From Amoebophrya sp. AT5.2 (taxonomy: Eukaryota > Sar > Dinophyceae > Syndiniales > Amoebophryaceae): DNA of 14,595 nucleotides. The stretch's first letter is position 1. Every line of letters begins with the position of its first letter. Below are positions 6,123 to 13,844 of this stretch, piece after piece. Under the pieces are notes generated by a model that worked only from the letters and a program-made list of their open reading frames with translations, searched no databases and had not been told where the DNA came from. Both the position numbers and the translations under genes were made by a program. The stretch is from assembly GCA_005223375.1 (NCBI GenBank), contig RXOD01005356.1, positions 1 to 14,595 of the forward strand. The letters run 5' to 3'.

Positions 6123-8624
6123 ATGACACTGCCCACGTTATTGAGAAGTCCAACCCTGCTCGTGGCCGGGATTCTTGTGTGGCGCGCGCTCAACGGCTCC
6201 ACACCCTCGGATGGAGCTGCAGGGGCCCGACGCCGTGCGAGGCCGCTTCTCGGCGCCCCGCTTCTGAGGCAGGCACCTCGGACTAATTCCGTCAGCATGG
6301 GCCATGAAGAGTTGTTCTCCATCATCCTCTCTTTGTTTCTGCTTCATCGCGTGACCAGGAATATCCAGCAGAAGCGACGTGACCACGGGACGCTCGTGAA
6401 TTTTGTCAAGCACTACGTGATGCAAAACGTTGTCGAGCGACTGCTGCGGCTTGCGAAGAGGTGGAATGTCTTCGGCGCGCGCACCAAGATCGAGGCCGAA
6501 GTTGGGAAGCTGAGAGTGGACTTCGACACCGAACTGGGAAAAAACCTGGTATTGGGACCGCAACGTGATCAATCTCAAAATACGAACGACGAAACCCCCT
6601 CTCCCAAGGAAGTCGTCGGCATTGAGGTTTTGCCGGAGCGGGGCCTAGGATCGCACGAGATCGTGGAGCTTCTCACGAATCGAGCGCAATGCGATTTCCG
6701 GCAGTGGGACAACCCGCGCGTCTCCGGGGCGATCTACTACGCCGAACAGCCGGGCGGAAGACATAAAGCCCAAATGAGTCTTCCGGAGCTGAAGGAGACC
6801 GCTCCCCCATCAACTACACTACAAGAACATCATCAGGAGCATCAGCTTCCCTCTCGTTCCGAGTTGACCAGTTTGATGACGACTGCGTATGCGCACTTTC
6901 TGTACGCCAACCCGCTGCACGCAGACCTGTTCAACAACTGCCGGCAGATGGAGGCGGAGGTCGTCGCGTGGGTCGCGGACCTGTTTACGCCGCAGCCGCC
7001 GAGCAGGCCCTTCGACGCGCAGCCCTGCGGCTGTCTCACCACCGGCGGCACGGAGTCCATCCTCATGGCCATGCTGTGCTACCGAAACCGCTGGCGGGAG
7101 GCGAACGGCATCCTATCCGCGGAAGACGCACATGGAAAATTGGGGGATCGTGTGCCCAACATCGTGCTCCCGGTCACGGCGCACGCGGCCTTCGACAAGG
7201 CGGCCTGCTATTTCGGCCTGAAGCTGCGCAAGTGCGGCATTTCGGCGGAGACGGGGCGGGTGGATCTGGACGAGGTGCGGAACCGCACCGACGAAGACAC
7301 GATCTGCATCGTCGGGTCCGCGCCGAACTACCCGAACGGCGCCGTGGACGACATCGCGGGACTCAGCGAAATCTGTTTCACGAAAACGACGATGAAAACG
7401 CCAATTCCGCTGCACGTGGACAGCTGCTTGGGGGGGTTCCTGCTGCCCTTCCTCAGCGCGCAGCTGTTGGTTGGGAATAAGGTCTCGCGGTTCGACTTTT
7501 CGGTGCCGGCAGTGAGCAGCATCTCGGTGGACATGCATAAGTACGGGTTCACGGCGAAGGGCGCGAGTTGCATTCTGTACCGCCACCCTGCAATCCGGCA
7601 GCACCAGTTCATGGCCGTGCCGGATTGGACCGGCGGTATCTATGCCACCCCCACCGTCGCGGGCTCGAGGAACGGGGCCTCCGCCGCCACCACGTGGGCG
7701 GTCCTGCTCCGCTTCGGGAAGCAGGGGTACCGGGAGACGGCCTTCAAAATCGTGGCCGCCGCGAGGTACATGGAGATGGAGCTTCAGATCATCAAGTCTC
7801 TGTACGGGCAGCTGCTACTCACCCCGGGAGGAGGTCTGGCCGCTGGGGACGAGGAAGAAGTACTCGAAACTCGAAATACTGCATCCTCCTGCGGCCTGCC
7901 CCTCGTCCTGGCGAAGTACCTGAAGCAGCTGGGGTCGTGCGACACCTCGGTGTTCTGTCTGCGCAGCGAGGACAGCAAGAAGGTAAACATCTACGCGGTG
8001 GCGGCGGTGCTCACAAAGGTGTTCGGGTGGAGCCTGAACTCGCTGCAGAACCCCGCGAGCGTGCACCTGTGCGTCACGCTGCCCGTGGCAGAGGAGCTGC
8101 TCGCCCGAACCGGGTTCATGCTGCACAATAGCGGTGAGGTCGTGGATCACGATTTGGACACGCGACTGCGAAAGCACATCGGGGCGCGCATGGAGCGGCT
8201 GATGCCGGGGACATTGATGGCTCCCGGTCCCGCCGAGAGCAGTTGTAGAAGTCTCAAAGGAGAGGAGTCGGACGGGCAGCCTTTCCACTCGGAATCTGTG
8301 AGCACGAGCGCAACGGAAAAATCGAAATCGAACACCCCCCCCGGAAGCGTCGTCGCGGGCGACGGCGAACAGGAACAGCCTGCCTTTACTAGTAGTTGTC
8401 AAGAACAAGAAGAAGAACATCAGCAATATGACGAACATCCGTGGTCTCCGTTCGTGGGCGACCTGTGCAGGGCGGTGGAGATGTGTTTGCAGGATCCGAA
8501 GTGGAACAAGGAGGCGGGGGCGGGCGTATACGGCATGACCGCGAATATCCCAAACGCGGTGGCCGCAGACCTCACCAAAGTCTACATCGACAGCTGCTAC
8601 AAGGTGCAGAAACGCAGCGCATGA
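6123..8624 (+). CDS. Sphingosine-1-phosphate lyase (PLP-dependent), enlarged form
   Basis: This enzyme cleaves phosphorylated long-chain bases such as sphingosine 1-phosphate to a fatty aldehyde and phosphoethanolamine, the exit step of sphingolipid catabolism, normally on the ER membrane. Seen here: a hydrophobic anchor at about residues 62-78 (LFSIILSLFLLHRV); TTGGTES at 306-312; His354 in the VTAHAAFDKA segment; Asp433 in LHVDSCLGG; the PLP lysine Lys473 in SVDMHKYGF; PDWTGGIYATPTVAGSR at 500-516, whose Arg516 matches the family's conserved Arg; and a conserved C-terminal GVYGMTANIP near 801-810. All key residues are present. At 833 residues it is much longer than the usual 550-600. The extra length lies in the N-terminus, an insert at about 212-246 and a Ser/Glu-rich insert at about 700-775. 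ATG 6297 has a better start context (AGCATGG) and would keep the anchor, so residues 1-58 are uncertain. Confidence 0.95.
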   Translation: MTLPTLLRSPTLLVAGILVWRALNGSTPSDGAAGARRRARPLLGAPLLRQAPRTNSVSMGHEELFSIILSLFLLHRVTRNIQQKRRDHGTLVNFVKHYVMQNVVERLLRLAKRWNVFGARTKIEAEVGKLRVDFDTELGKNLVLGPQRDQSQNTNDETPSPKEVVGIEVLPERGLGSHEIVELLTNRAQCDFRQWDNPRVSGAIYYAEQPGGRHKAQMSLPELKETAPPSTTLQEHHQEHQLPSRSELTSLMTTAYAHFLYANPLHADLFNNCRQMEAEVVAWVADLFTPQPPSRPFDAQPCGCLTTGGTESILMAMLCYRNRWREANGILSAEDAHGKLGDRVPNIVLPVTAHAAFDKAACYFGLKLRKCGISAETGRVDLDEVRNRTDEDTICIVGSAPNYPNGAVDDIAGLSEICFTKTTMKTPIPLHVDSCLGGFLLPFLSAQLLVGNKVSRFDFSVPAVSSISVDMHKYGFTAKGASCILYRHPAIRQHQFMAVPDWTGGIYATPTVAGSRNGASAATTWAVLLRFGKQGYRETAFKIVAAARYMEMELQIIKSLYGQLLLTPGGGLAAGDEEEVLETRNTASSCGLPLVLAKYLKQLGSCDTSVFCLRSEDSKKVNIYAVAAVLTKVFGWSLNSLQNPASVHLCVTLPVAEELLARTGFMLHNSGEVVDHDLDTRLRKHIGARMERLMPGTLMAPGPAESSCRSLKGEESDGQPFHSESVSTSATEKSKSNTPPGSVVAGDGEQEQPAFTSSCQEQEEEHQQYDEHPWSPFVGDLCRAVEMCLQDPKWNKEAGAGVYGMTANIPNAVAADLTKVYIDSCYKVQKRSA

Positions 8625-8746
8625 GAGCTGCGATCCCGAGTAAACACAAAGAGCCTAGTACTACGAGCAGTACAAGGTGGAAAGCGTCATCTTGCGACAC
8701 CCAGGGCCACTGCGGCTCGCAGCAGTTTTTTATAAAACGACTCGAT

Positions 8747-8848
8747 GATCACGATCGTGATCGATTGCAGACCGATTCTGTGCAAACGACATCACGGCCT
8801 CGGCCACCAGGGCGCTTTGAGGCTGATCAGATCTTGATCATGATCTGA
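8747..8848 (+). repeat. Two GATC-rich palindromic clusters with 6-bp spacing
   Basis: Cluster one, GATCACGATCGTGATC at 8747-8762, is a perfect 16-bp palindrome made of GATC at 6-bp steps. Cluster two (8825-8848) has four GATC sites at steps of 5, 6 and 6 bp and contains an inverted repeat TCAGATC/GATCTGA (8827-8833 with 8842-8848). Both lie in the S1P lyase 3' flank. Confidence 0.8.
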
Positions 8849-8891
8849 GTACTTACTTGAACAAGCCACTTCAGCCTCTACAAGTACTCGA

Positions 8892-9137
8892 GTAAACAAG
8901 AGTGCGATGTAGTGACGTTGAAAGTAGATGAACAAGTTGAAGGTGAGTTTCTTGTAAAAAAATAATTTGAATGAGCAAGAAGGTGGTGGGCACGCAAGGA
9001 AGCCTGCCGTCGTGCTGGTTATGCTTCCGTGGCTTTTATTTATTTCCGTCGGTGAAGTATTGCCTGCCAAGTCAGTGTCTGCATCCTGTGCTTCTGTCTT
9101 CCGTGCTCGTAGTGTGTAAACAAGAGTGCGTTGTAGT
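8892..9137 (+). repeat. Direct repeat, 22 nt, one mismatch
   Basis: GTAAACAAGAGTGCG-A/T-TGTAGT occurs at 8892-8913 and 9116-9137, 224 bp apart. A shorter relative, CGAGTAAACA, lies at about 8636-8645 just after the S1P lyase stop and again at 8889-8898. The repeat sits between the lyase and esterase genes. Confidence 0.85.
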
Positions 9138-9191
9138 TCTTTGGTTTCTTTCGGGAAAAACGCAGTACACCGCGACCGTTCTTCCGCTGTT

Positions 9192-9209
9192 CGTGAACGT
9201 GGACGTGCA
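9192..9209 (+). repeat. CGTGNA hexamer array, three units
   Basis: CGTGAA, CGTGGA and CGTGCA follow one another without a gap in non-coding DNA, another example of the 6-bp-period tracts in this window. Confidence 0.7.
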
Positions 9210-9525
9210 TCGATTATTTCGATGCCGATACCGCTTTTTCGTTTCGGACGTATTCCGATATTAGCGACGTCATGAAATTGTATGTAGAGATCAACTCAGT
9301 GAGGCCAATTTGATTCATTGATTCAAGTGCGTCCTCGCAGGTGCCCCATGTGATCGGAAAGTGCGGTCCCTCGCCTCTTGCTGACGTTTGGTGTTTACTA
9401 CCGCTTACCTTTCTACATCTACCTCTTCTGCATCGATCTACCACACGGCATGTGAGGCTGAGGGCGGAAAACTTACAATTACTAAACTTTCTACCCCCCA
9501 CGCTGTGTGCCGTGAACCGTGAACG

Positions 9526-11721
9526 ATGAGCCGCGAAAACATTCCGCTTGCCCGTGGCTTGTCACTTCTGCGCACCACCAGTGCGTTCATTTTATCAACC
9601 TCCTCGGTCGGGGCGGTTGTTGGAGAGCGGTCACTACATCAACATCATCCAAAACCATTCTTGTCACCAGCCCGCGCGTCCGTGAGCTCCTCCTCCTCCT
9701 CCTCGTCCTCTTCGCATCGAGCTCGGTTGCGGCTCCAAGACCATCCGCCGTCGCTGCGTAGACGGATCAGGATCCAGACCGAACACGGACACCAGGTGAA
9801 TGCAGTGGATGTAGATCATGATGATATTTCTACTAGCCCGACGACGTTCATCGTCGAGAACGAGAACGAGAGGGGGAGAAAGAGAACTGCGTTCTTGTCC
9901 GTCATCAAGGACGCGGTGGCTGCAGAAGACACGGACACCCTGCAAGATGCCTGCAAGCGGCTGAAGGCCCATCCTCAGTTCCGCCCCGGGAAGCACTACT
10001 ACGGCTTCGAGCTACCGCCAAAACTGAAAGAAACCGCGAAGTGCAACGACGGCAGCCACTACAAATTCTACTGGAACCCTTGCCGCGCGGCCGAGCCGAT
10101 TTCCGGAAAAAAGAATCGGGACGTCTCGGACCCCGCCAAGTGGCTGTTCTACTTGAATCCGGGCGGCGACGCCCCCACCCCGGAGAAATACGCCCGGCGG
10201 CATAAAGGACAGAAGACGCGCCCCACTGCATTTTCGCAGGTAGGAAGCCCGGGCCTGGGCTGGAACAAGGACCGGAGCGACGCAACAGACAGAACGCAGA
10301 AGGATTTTCTTGCGTTCCAGGACTTCCAAAAGGTGGTACTGCCTTATTGCAGCAGCGACAAGTGGATTGGCAACGCCGACGAGGCGGACTGGACAGTGAA
10401 CCGAAAGTCGGGCGGGAGTGTGAACAAAAATGTGCGGTTCCACGGGTCTCGTATCGTGAAGGCGGTCGCCACCTACGTCCGGGACACAGTAAAGCGGACT
10501 ACACTTCTGGACAAGGCAGAGTCTGACGGTGGAATTACCGAGGCCATTCTCTCGGGCTCGTCGGCCGGCGGAGGGGGCACTGGGTTGAATGCTTGTGCGG
10601 TCTTCAAAGTTATGCACTCGCGGTCGAAAGAGCAAGAAGCAAGCCAGAGCTTCCCTCTGCGGAAGTTCGGGATTCTGATCGATTCCGGCTGGTACGTGCG
10701 TGGCCCACCCATAAGCGAACGCCCGCGACTCCATCAGCCTTACAAGTTCGTAGCCGGCGAAAAGAACCCCGACGGCGAAAAGTGGAACGGGCTGGAAATG
10801 GACTACCAGGTAGGCTCCGGTACGTGGAAGGCGCACATCGAGAGCGGCTGCGCATCGGAGGGACAGCCAGAAAACACCTGGAAGTGCTTCTTTCCGCGGA
10901 AGCACGCGCTGTACTTCTTGCCGAACGCGAAAAAGCAGGTGTGCGGGGAGCAGCTGGAGCCCAACGACCCCGTGCAGGTGCGGCCGTTCTTCGGGGCCAA
11001 CGGGTACGATGGATACCTCCAGGGTCGCGGCGATTGGGGCAGGGCCGCCAAGTGGCTCCCGCACCTGCGCGCCCGGGGGAAACAGTACCTGCAGGAGATG
11101 CTCGACGTGGTGTCGTTGACGCCGGCGCACGCCAGCATGGGCTTCTTCCTGTCCGCGAGCTTCGGACACGTTATCATGGGCTTCTCAGGGGGCCCGCCCT
11201 GGAACTACGTGATGCAGGCACAGGTACAAAGCACCCTGCTTAACGAGGTGCTCAAGAAGTGGTGGAGCTACGACTACTACAAGACCTCCCGGGACGTCGC
11301 TGGTGCAGACGAAAAGGCAAAGGGGAGCGTGGCCGATAAAAATATTTGGAAGGCGAAGGGCCAGTACGCGAATCCATGCCTCTGGGGAAAAACACACAAA
11401 TGCGTGACCTTTCGTTTTGGTACGTTCGCGGGAAGCAACCCAACGATCCATAACGGGAATCAAAACCACCTGGGAGGCTTCAACGACGGGCTGAACGAGT
11501 GGAATGCAGCTCTGGAAGCAGCGAACGCGAAGGGTTTGGAAGTGCAGAAACAAATGGATGCGTACGTCGAAAGAATGCGGAAGGAAAGATCGACACAGCC
11601 TCCACAAGCTGCCGTCCCGCAGGAGCCTCTTCTTCACGGAGCCCAGGGGACGCAGCTTGAAGGCACAGAATTGGAAAAAAACAACCAAAACGCGCCTGCT
11701 CCTGGAGGAAGCTGCTGTTAG
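9526..11721 (+). CDS. Notum/pectinacetylesterase-family esterase
   Basis: An alpha/beta hydrolase of the family that includes plant pectin acetylesterases and animal Notum. It probably removes acyl or acetyl groups from a glycan or protein; the substrate cannot be read from sequence. ATG 9526 is the first start after an in-frame TGA at 9520. Visible landmarks over 731 residues: a hydrophobic N-terminal stretch at about 9-32 (possible signal anchor), an Ser run near 53-62, WLFYLNPGGDA at 206-216 (oxyanion-loop position), PYCSSDKW at 273-280, nucleophile Ser346 in GSSAGGGG, DSGWY at 386-390, and candidate acid/base residues Asp495 and His548 (FGHVIMG). The oxyanion loop lacks the GGGW form usual in the family, and the spacing from Ser to His is longer than in animal Notum. 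The C-terminus is Glu/Gln-rich and ends in Cys-Cys. Family assignment is firm and biological role open. Confidence 0.88.
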   Translation: MSRENIPLARGLSLLRTTSAFILSTSSVGAVVGERSLHQHHPKPFLSPARASVSSSSSSSSSSHRARLRLQDHPPSLRRRIRIQTEHGHQVNAVDVDHDDISTSPTTFIVENENERGRKRTAFLSVIKDAVAAEDTDTLQDACKRLKAHPQFRPGKHYYGFELPPKLKETAKCNDGSHYKFYWNPCRAAEPISGKKNRDVSDPAKWLFYLNPGGDAPTPEKYARRHKGQKTRPTAFSQVGSPGLGWNKDRSDATDRTQKDFLAFQDFQKVVLPYCSSDKWIGNADEADWTVNRKSGGSVNKNVRFHGSRIVKAVATYVRDTVKRTTLLDKAESDGGITEAILSGSSAGGGGTGLNACAVFKVMHSRSKEQEASQSFPLRKFGILIDSGWYVRGPPISERPRLHQPYKFVAGEKNPDGEKWNGLEMDYQVGSGTWKAHIESGCASEGQPENTWKCFFPRKHALYFLPNAKKQVCGEQLEPNDPVQVRPFFGANGYDGYLQGRGDWGRAAKWLPHLRARGKQYLQEMLDVVSLTPAHASMGFFLSASFGHVIMGFSGGPPWNYVMQAQVQSTLLNEVLKKWWSYDYYKTSRDVAGADEKAKGSVADKNIWKAKGQYANPCLWGKTHKCVTFRFGTFAGSNPTIHNGNQNHLGGFNDGLNEWNAALEAANAKGLEVQKQMDAYVERMRKERSTQPPQAAVPQEPLLHGAQGTQLEGTELEKNNQNAPAPGGSCC

Positions 11722-12539
11722 TACTACTAAGCCTGACTCTGAATCTGATCATCATGTCTCAGGCACAGGCTGGTGGGCGCTGCCTCGATCAAGCGCCATG
11801 ATCTTTGCTACCTAGCGGAAAGGCCTAGTACTGCTCGTAAAACCAAAGTAAAGGTCGTTTTTGCATACTGATACATAGATTGCAATGCGATACCTGATCA
11901 GTTCAGAAATGATTTCCCGATTCTTCAAATCACGTGGTCGCAGGACCCCGTCCGCTCACTTTTTGGTGGCGGGCACGACTGATGGATTCATTTCTAGGTT
12001 TGTATGCGATTGCGATACCTGACCAATTCAGGCTTGAGGATCTACCGATTCTTCAAATCACGTAGGCGCAAGACCCCGCGGCCTGCTTACTGTTACTTTG
12101 TTTTTCGAGGTCGTGCGCTTCCGTGAAAGCAAGCCATTTGTTTCTCGTGGTCACACTTTTTCCAAATTTTTTTCCCCGCGATCGGGGTCTCACCCTGACC
12201 GGGGGCACAGGGACGCATGATGCCTATATGAGGTCTGGTGGCGCGTGGCTCCTACACCTGCGCTACACTCAAAATCGTCCGATGAAGATCTGCATCTGTT
12301 CGTGAGATGTCGAGATCCGTAGCAGGTCGCCCAGGGAGTACGTACTTATTGCACAACCGAGGGCCTCAATGCATCAGACAGTCGGATCGCGATATCAAAC
12401 ATACCAGTACCACGCGGCAACTGCTCGGAATCTGATGCTGAGTCGAGACATCGAGCATTAGCATTCTTCACAGAATTGATACAAGAAGATCAAGATTGAA
12501 GATGACCACGCTGCAGATGAAGTAGCTACACAACTAACT
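11722..12539 (+). other. Intergenic region, 0.8 kb, with a diverged tandem duplication
   Basis: A GCCTGA/TCAGGC inverted repeat (11731-11736 with 11759-11764) lies 10 nt after the esterase stop. Two related copies of a roughly 65-bp unit follow at 11886 and 12011. No frame shows coding bias; the 60-codon frame at 12123-12305 starts with GTG and is unlikely. A 7-codon upstream frame (12502-12525) precedes the next gene. Confidence 0.5.
11886..12078 (+). repeat. Diverged tandem duplication, about 65-68 bp units, 125 bp apart
   Basis: Copy A (11886-11950) and copy B (12011-12078) share TGCGATACCTGA at the left, an exact CCGATTCTTCAAATCACGT block in the centre and GCA-GACCCCG-like ends, with a 3-nt length difference and substitutions between. 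The flanks are also weakly alike, suggesting a tandem unit of about 125 bp. It does not fold as a tRNA, and no transposon ends are visible. Confidence 0.75.
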
Positions 12540-13844
12540 ATGAAGGCTGTGTACAGTACCGCCCGCGACGATGCCCGGTTCCCTTCCCTTTACAATGCGG
12601 CGCGGATGTCTCACATCCAGGACGTCGAGGGCGCCTTTGGGCAGTGGCGGTACCTGGGGCGCATTTTCTCGCGGTGGGTCCGCGAGGAGATACTGCAAGG
12701 ACTCGTTCCTTTCCTTTGGAAAATCGCGAAGCGGTTCTTCGTCGAAACGGTGCCGAAAGAAATGGCTTCAAGGAACCTGCTGGGGGTCGTGGTTGGGGAG
12801 AGGACCACGTCGGCGGACGTTGCTGCGAGGAAAGGACTACTCCCCTCCAGCACCGAGGGCGAGGACGAACCCGCCGGGGACGCCGAGGCCAGCAGGAGCG
12901 GCCCGACGCCGGGAGTCGCGGCGGATGAAGAAACTGCGACCCCCAGCAGCGCGGCGAGGCCCTTTCTCCTCGCGCCCCTCCGCGTCTTGCTTCTCGTTTG
13001 CGCGGCCGCGATGCTCCACGGGAAGCGAGTAATGGCAGTTCCCTGCCTCGGCTATCTCCGCGTCGCGCTCGAGCTGCTGTACCGCGATTTGGTCCACCGC
13101 CCTTTTCTGAAGCCTGTTTACGAGCTGTATTTCTTCCACTGCGTGGTGAAAGACGAGACGTGGTGGCGCCGGATCGTGCTCGAGCACCGGGTGAACGACA
13201 AGAGGCGGTACCCGAGGAACTTCCAGGTGAAGTACGAATGGTTCATCGACGAGTACGCCGCGCTGAAGCTCGGCCTGCGCCGCCGCTGGCAGTGGCTCTT
13301 TCGGAACGCATGGCGGGGGGCCCAGTGCTTCGGAGTTCTGCTGGCCCTGCGCTTGTGGTTATTAGCCACAAGTGATTGTGATGTTTGCGCTTGGAACAAG
13401 TACGTGCGCCCGAGCGAGTGGCTGGCGGAAGTGGGGTTGCCGTTTGGGGGAATGTTGGCTTCCGGGAGGAGCGCGTCGAATGAAGCTCCAGCTGCGAGCG
13501 GGAACGGAAACGCACACTCACGAAGCGACGAGCACGGCGACAAAGATAGTAGAGAAGGCAGTGTCTACTTTTTCCCACGACCGCTGCTGCAAATGCTTTT
13601 CTTCTATATGGTCGCGCCCCTTCTGCGGTGCTTTTTCGTCGTACCGGCGCAGGGGCTGCTGCGCTGTTGCTGCTTCTTATACCTTCCGGTGCTGCGCGTG
13701 TGGGAGAATGTTTGGCTAGCGGCATTCTTCGACCCCACCTGTTTCCTCTGCGTGACCGTGCCGCTGCTGATTGCGGTGCGCTTACTCTTCGATTTCAGTA
13801 AGCACACTGGGCTGCGAAACGCGCCGGCTCAAGTTGAATACTGA
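12540..13844 (+). CDS. Unidentified multi-pass membrane protein
   Basis: A 434-residue frame with strong G/C third positions, from ATG 12540 to TGA. The N-terminal 80 or so residues contain aromatic and basic helices (WRYLGRIFSRWVREEI, FLWKIAKRFF). A low-complexity acidic linker covers about 90-138. Hydrophobic segments lie at about 141-160 (FLLAPLRVLLLVCAAAML), 164-182, 197-206, 260-280 (FGVLLALRLWLLA) and two to three more between 346 and 420 (LLQMLFFYMVAPLLRCFFVV to CVTVPLLIAVRLLF). A charged, Arg/Trp-rich middle (about 205-255, HRVNDKRRYPRNFQVKYEWF) probably faces one side of the membrane. Another disordered linker sits at about 305-345. No transporter or enzyme signature is apparent and I do not recognise the family. 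An upstream 7-codon frame at 12502-12525 would be in the leader if transcription starts before it. Confidence 0.85.
   Translation: MKAVYSTARDDARFPSLYNAARMSHIQDVEGAFGQWRYLGRIFSRWVREEILQGLVPFLWKIAKRFFVETVPKEMASRNLLGVVVGERTTSADVAARKGLLPSSTEGEDEPAGDAEASRSGPTPGVAADEETATPSSAARPFLLAPLRVLLLVCAAAMLHGKRVMAVPCLGYLRVALELLYRDLVHRPFLKPVYELYFFHCVVKDETWWRRIVLEHRVNDKRRYPRNFQVKYEWFIDEYAALKLGLRRRWQWLFRNAWRGAQCFGVLLALRLWLLATSDCDVCAWNKYVRPSEWLAEVGLPFGGMLASGRSASNEAPAASGNGNAHSRSDEHGDKDSREGSVYFFPRPLLQMLFFYMVAPLLRCFFVVPAQGLLRCCCFLYLPVLRVWENVWLAAFFDPTCFLCVTVPLLIAVRLLFDFSKHTGLRNAPAQVEY

Larger units (their letters stand above)
8625..9525 (+). other. Intergenic region, 0.9 kb, repeat-rich, no convincing gene
   Basis: It contains a small GTACT/AGTAC inverted repeat (8658-8673), two GATC-rich clusters, a 22-nt direct repeat (8892 and 9116) and a CGTGNA triplet array (9192-9209). 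A 97-codon ATG frame at 8971-9264 lacks codon bias and is probably chance. CCGTGAA is duplicated directly before the next start (9510-9523). Confidence 0.5.

Noticed and set aside
8971..9264. 97-codon ATG frame with hydrophobic stretches
   Set aside because: No third-position G/C bias, covers repeat tracts, and has a Cys/Phe/Val-rich composition expected from T-rich DNA.
10012..11169. 385-codon minus-strand open frame under the esterase
   Set aside because: The + strand carries unmistakable esterase motifs throughout; the antisense frame is a shadow with no recognisable motif.
8654..11839. CCTAGTACT and a 12-nt inverse match (TACGAGCAGTAC at 8662, GTACTGCTCGTA at 11828) after two stop codons
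   Set aside because: Short matches at different distances from the stops; not enough to call a shared 3' signal.
11915..12065. TTCAAATC resembling a tRNA T-loop (box B) in both copies of the tandem duplication
   Set aside because: The flanks cannot form the T-stem and there is no matching A box or acceptor stem.
12123..12305. 60-codon frame with a hydrophobic N-terminus
   Set aside because: Starts with GTG and shows no coding bias; it lies in repeat-bearing intergenic DNA.
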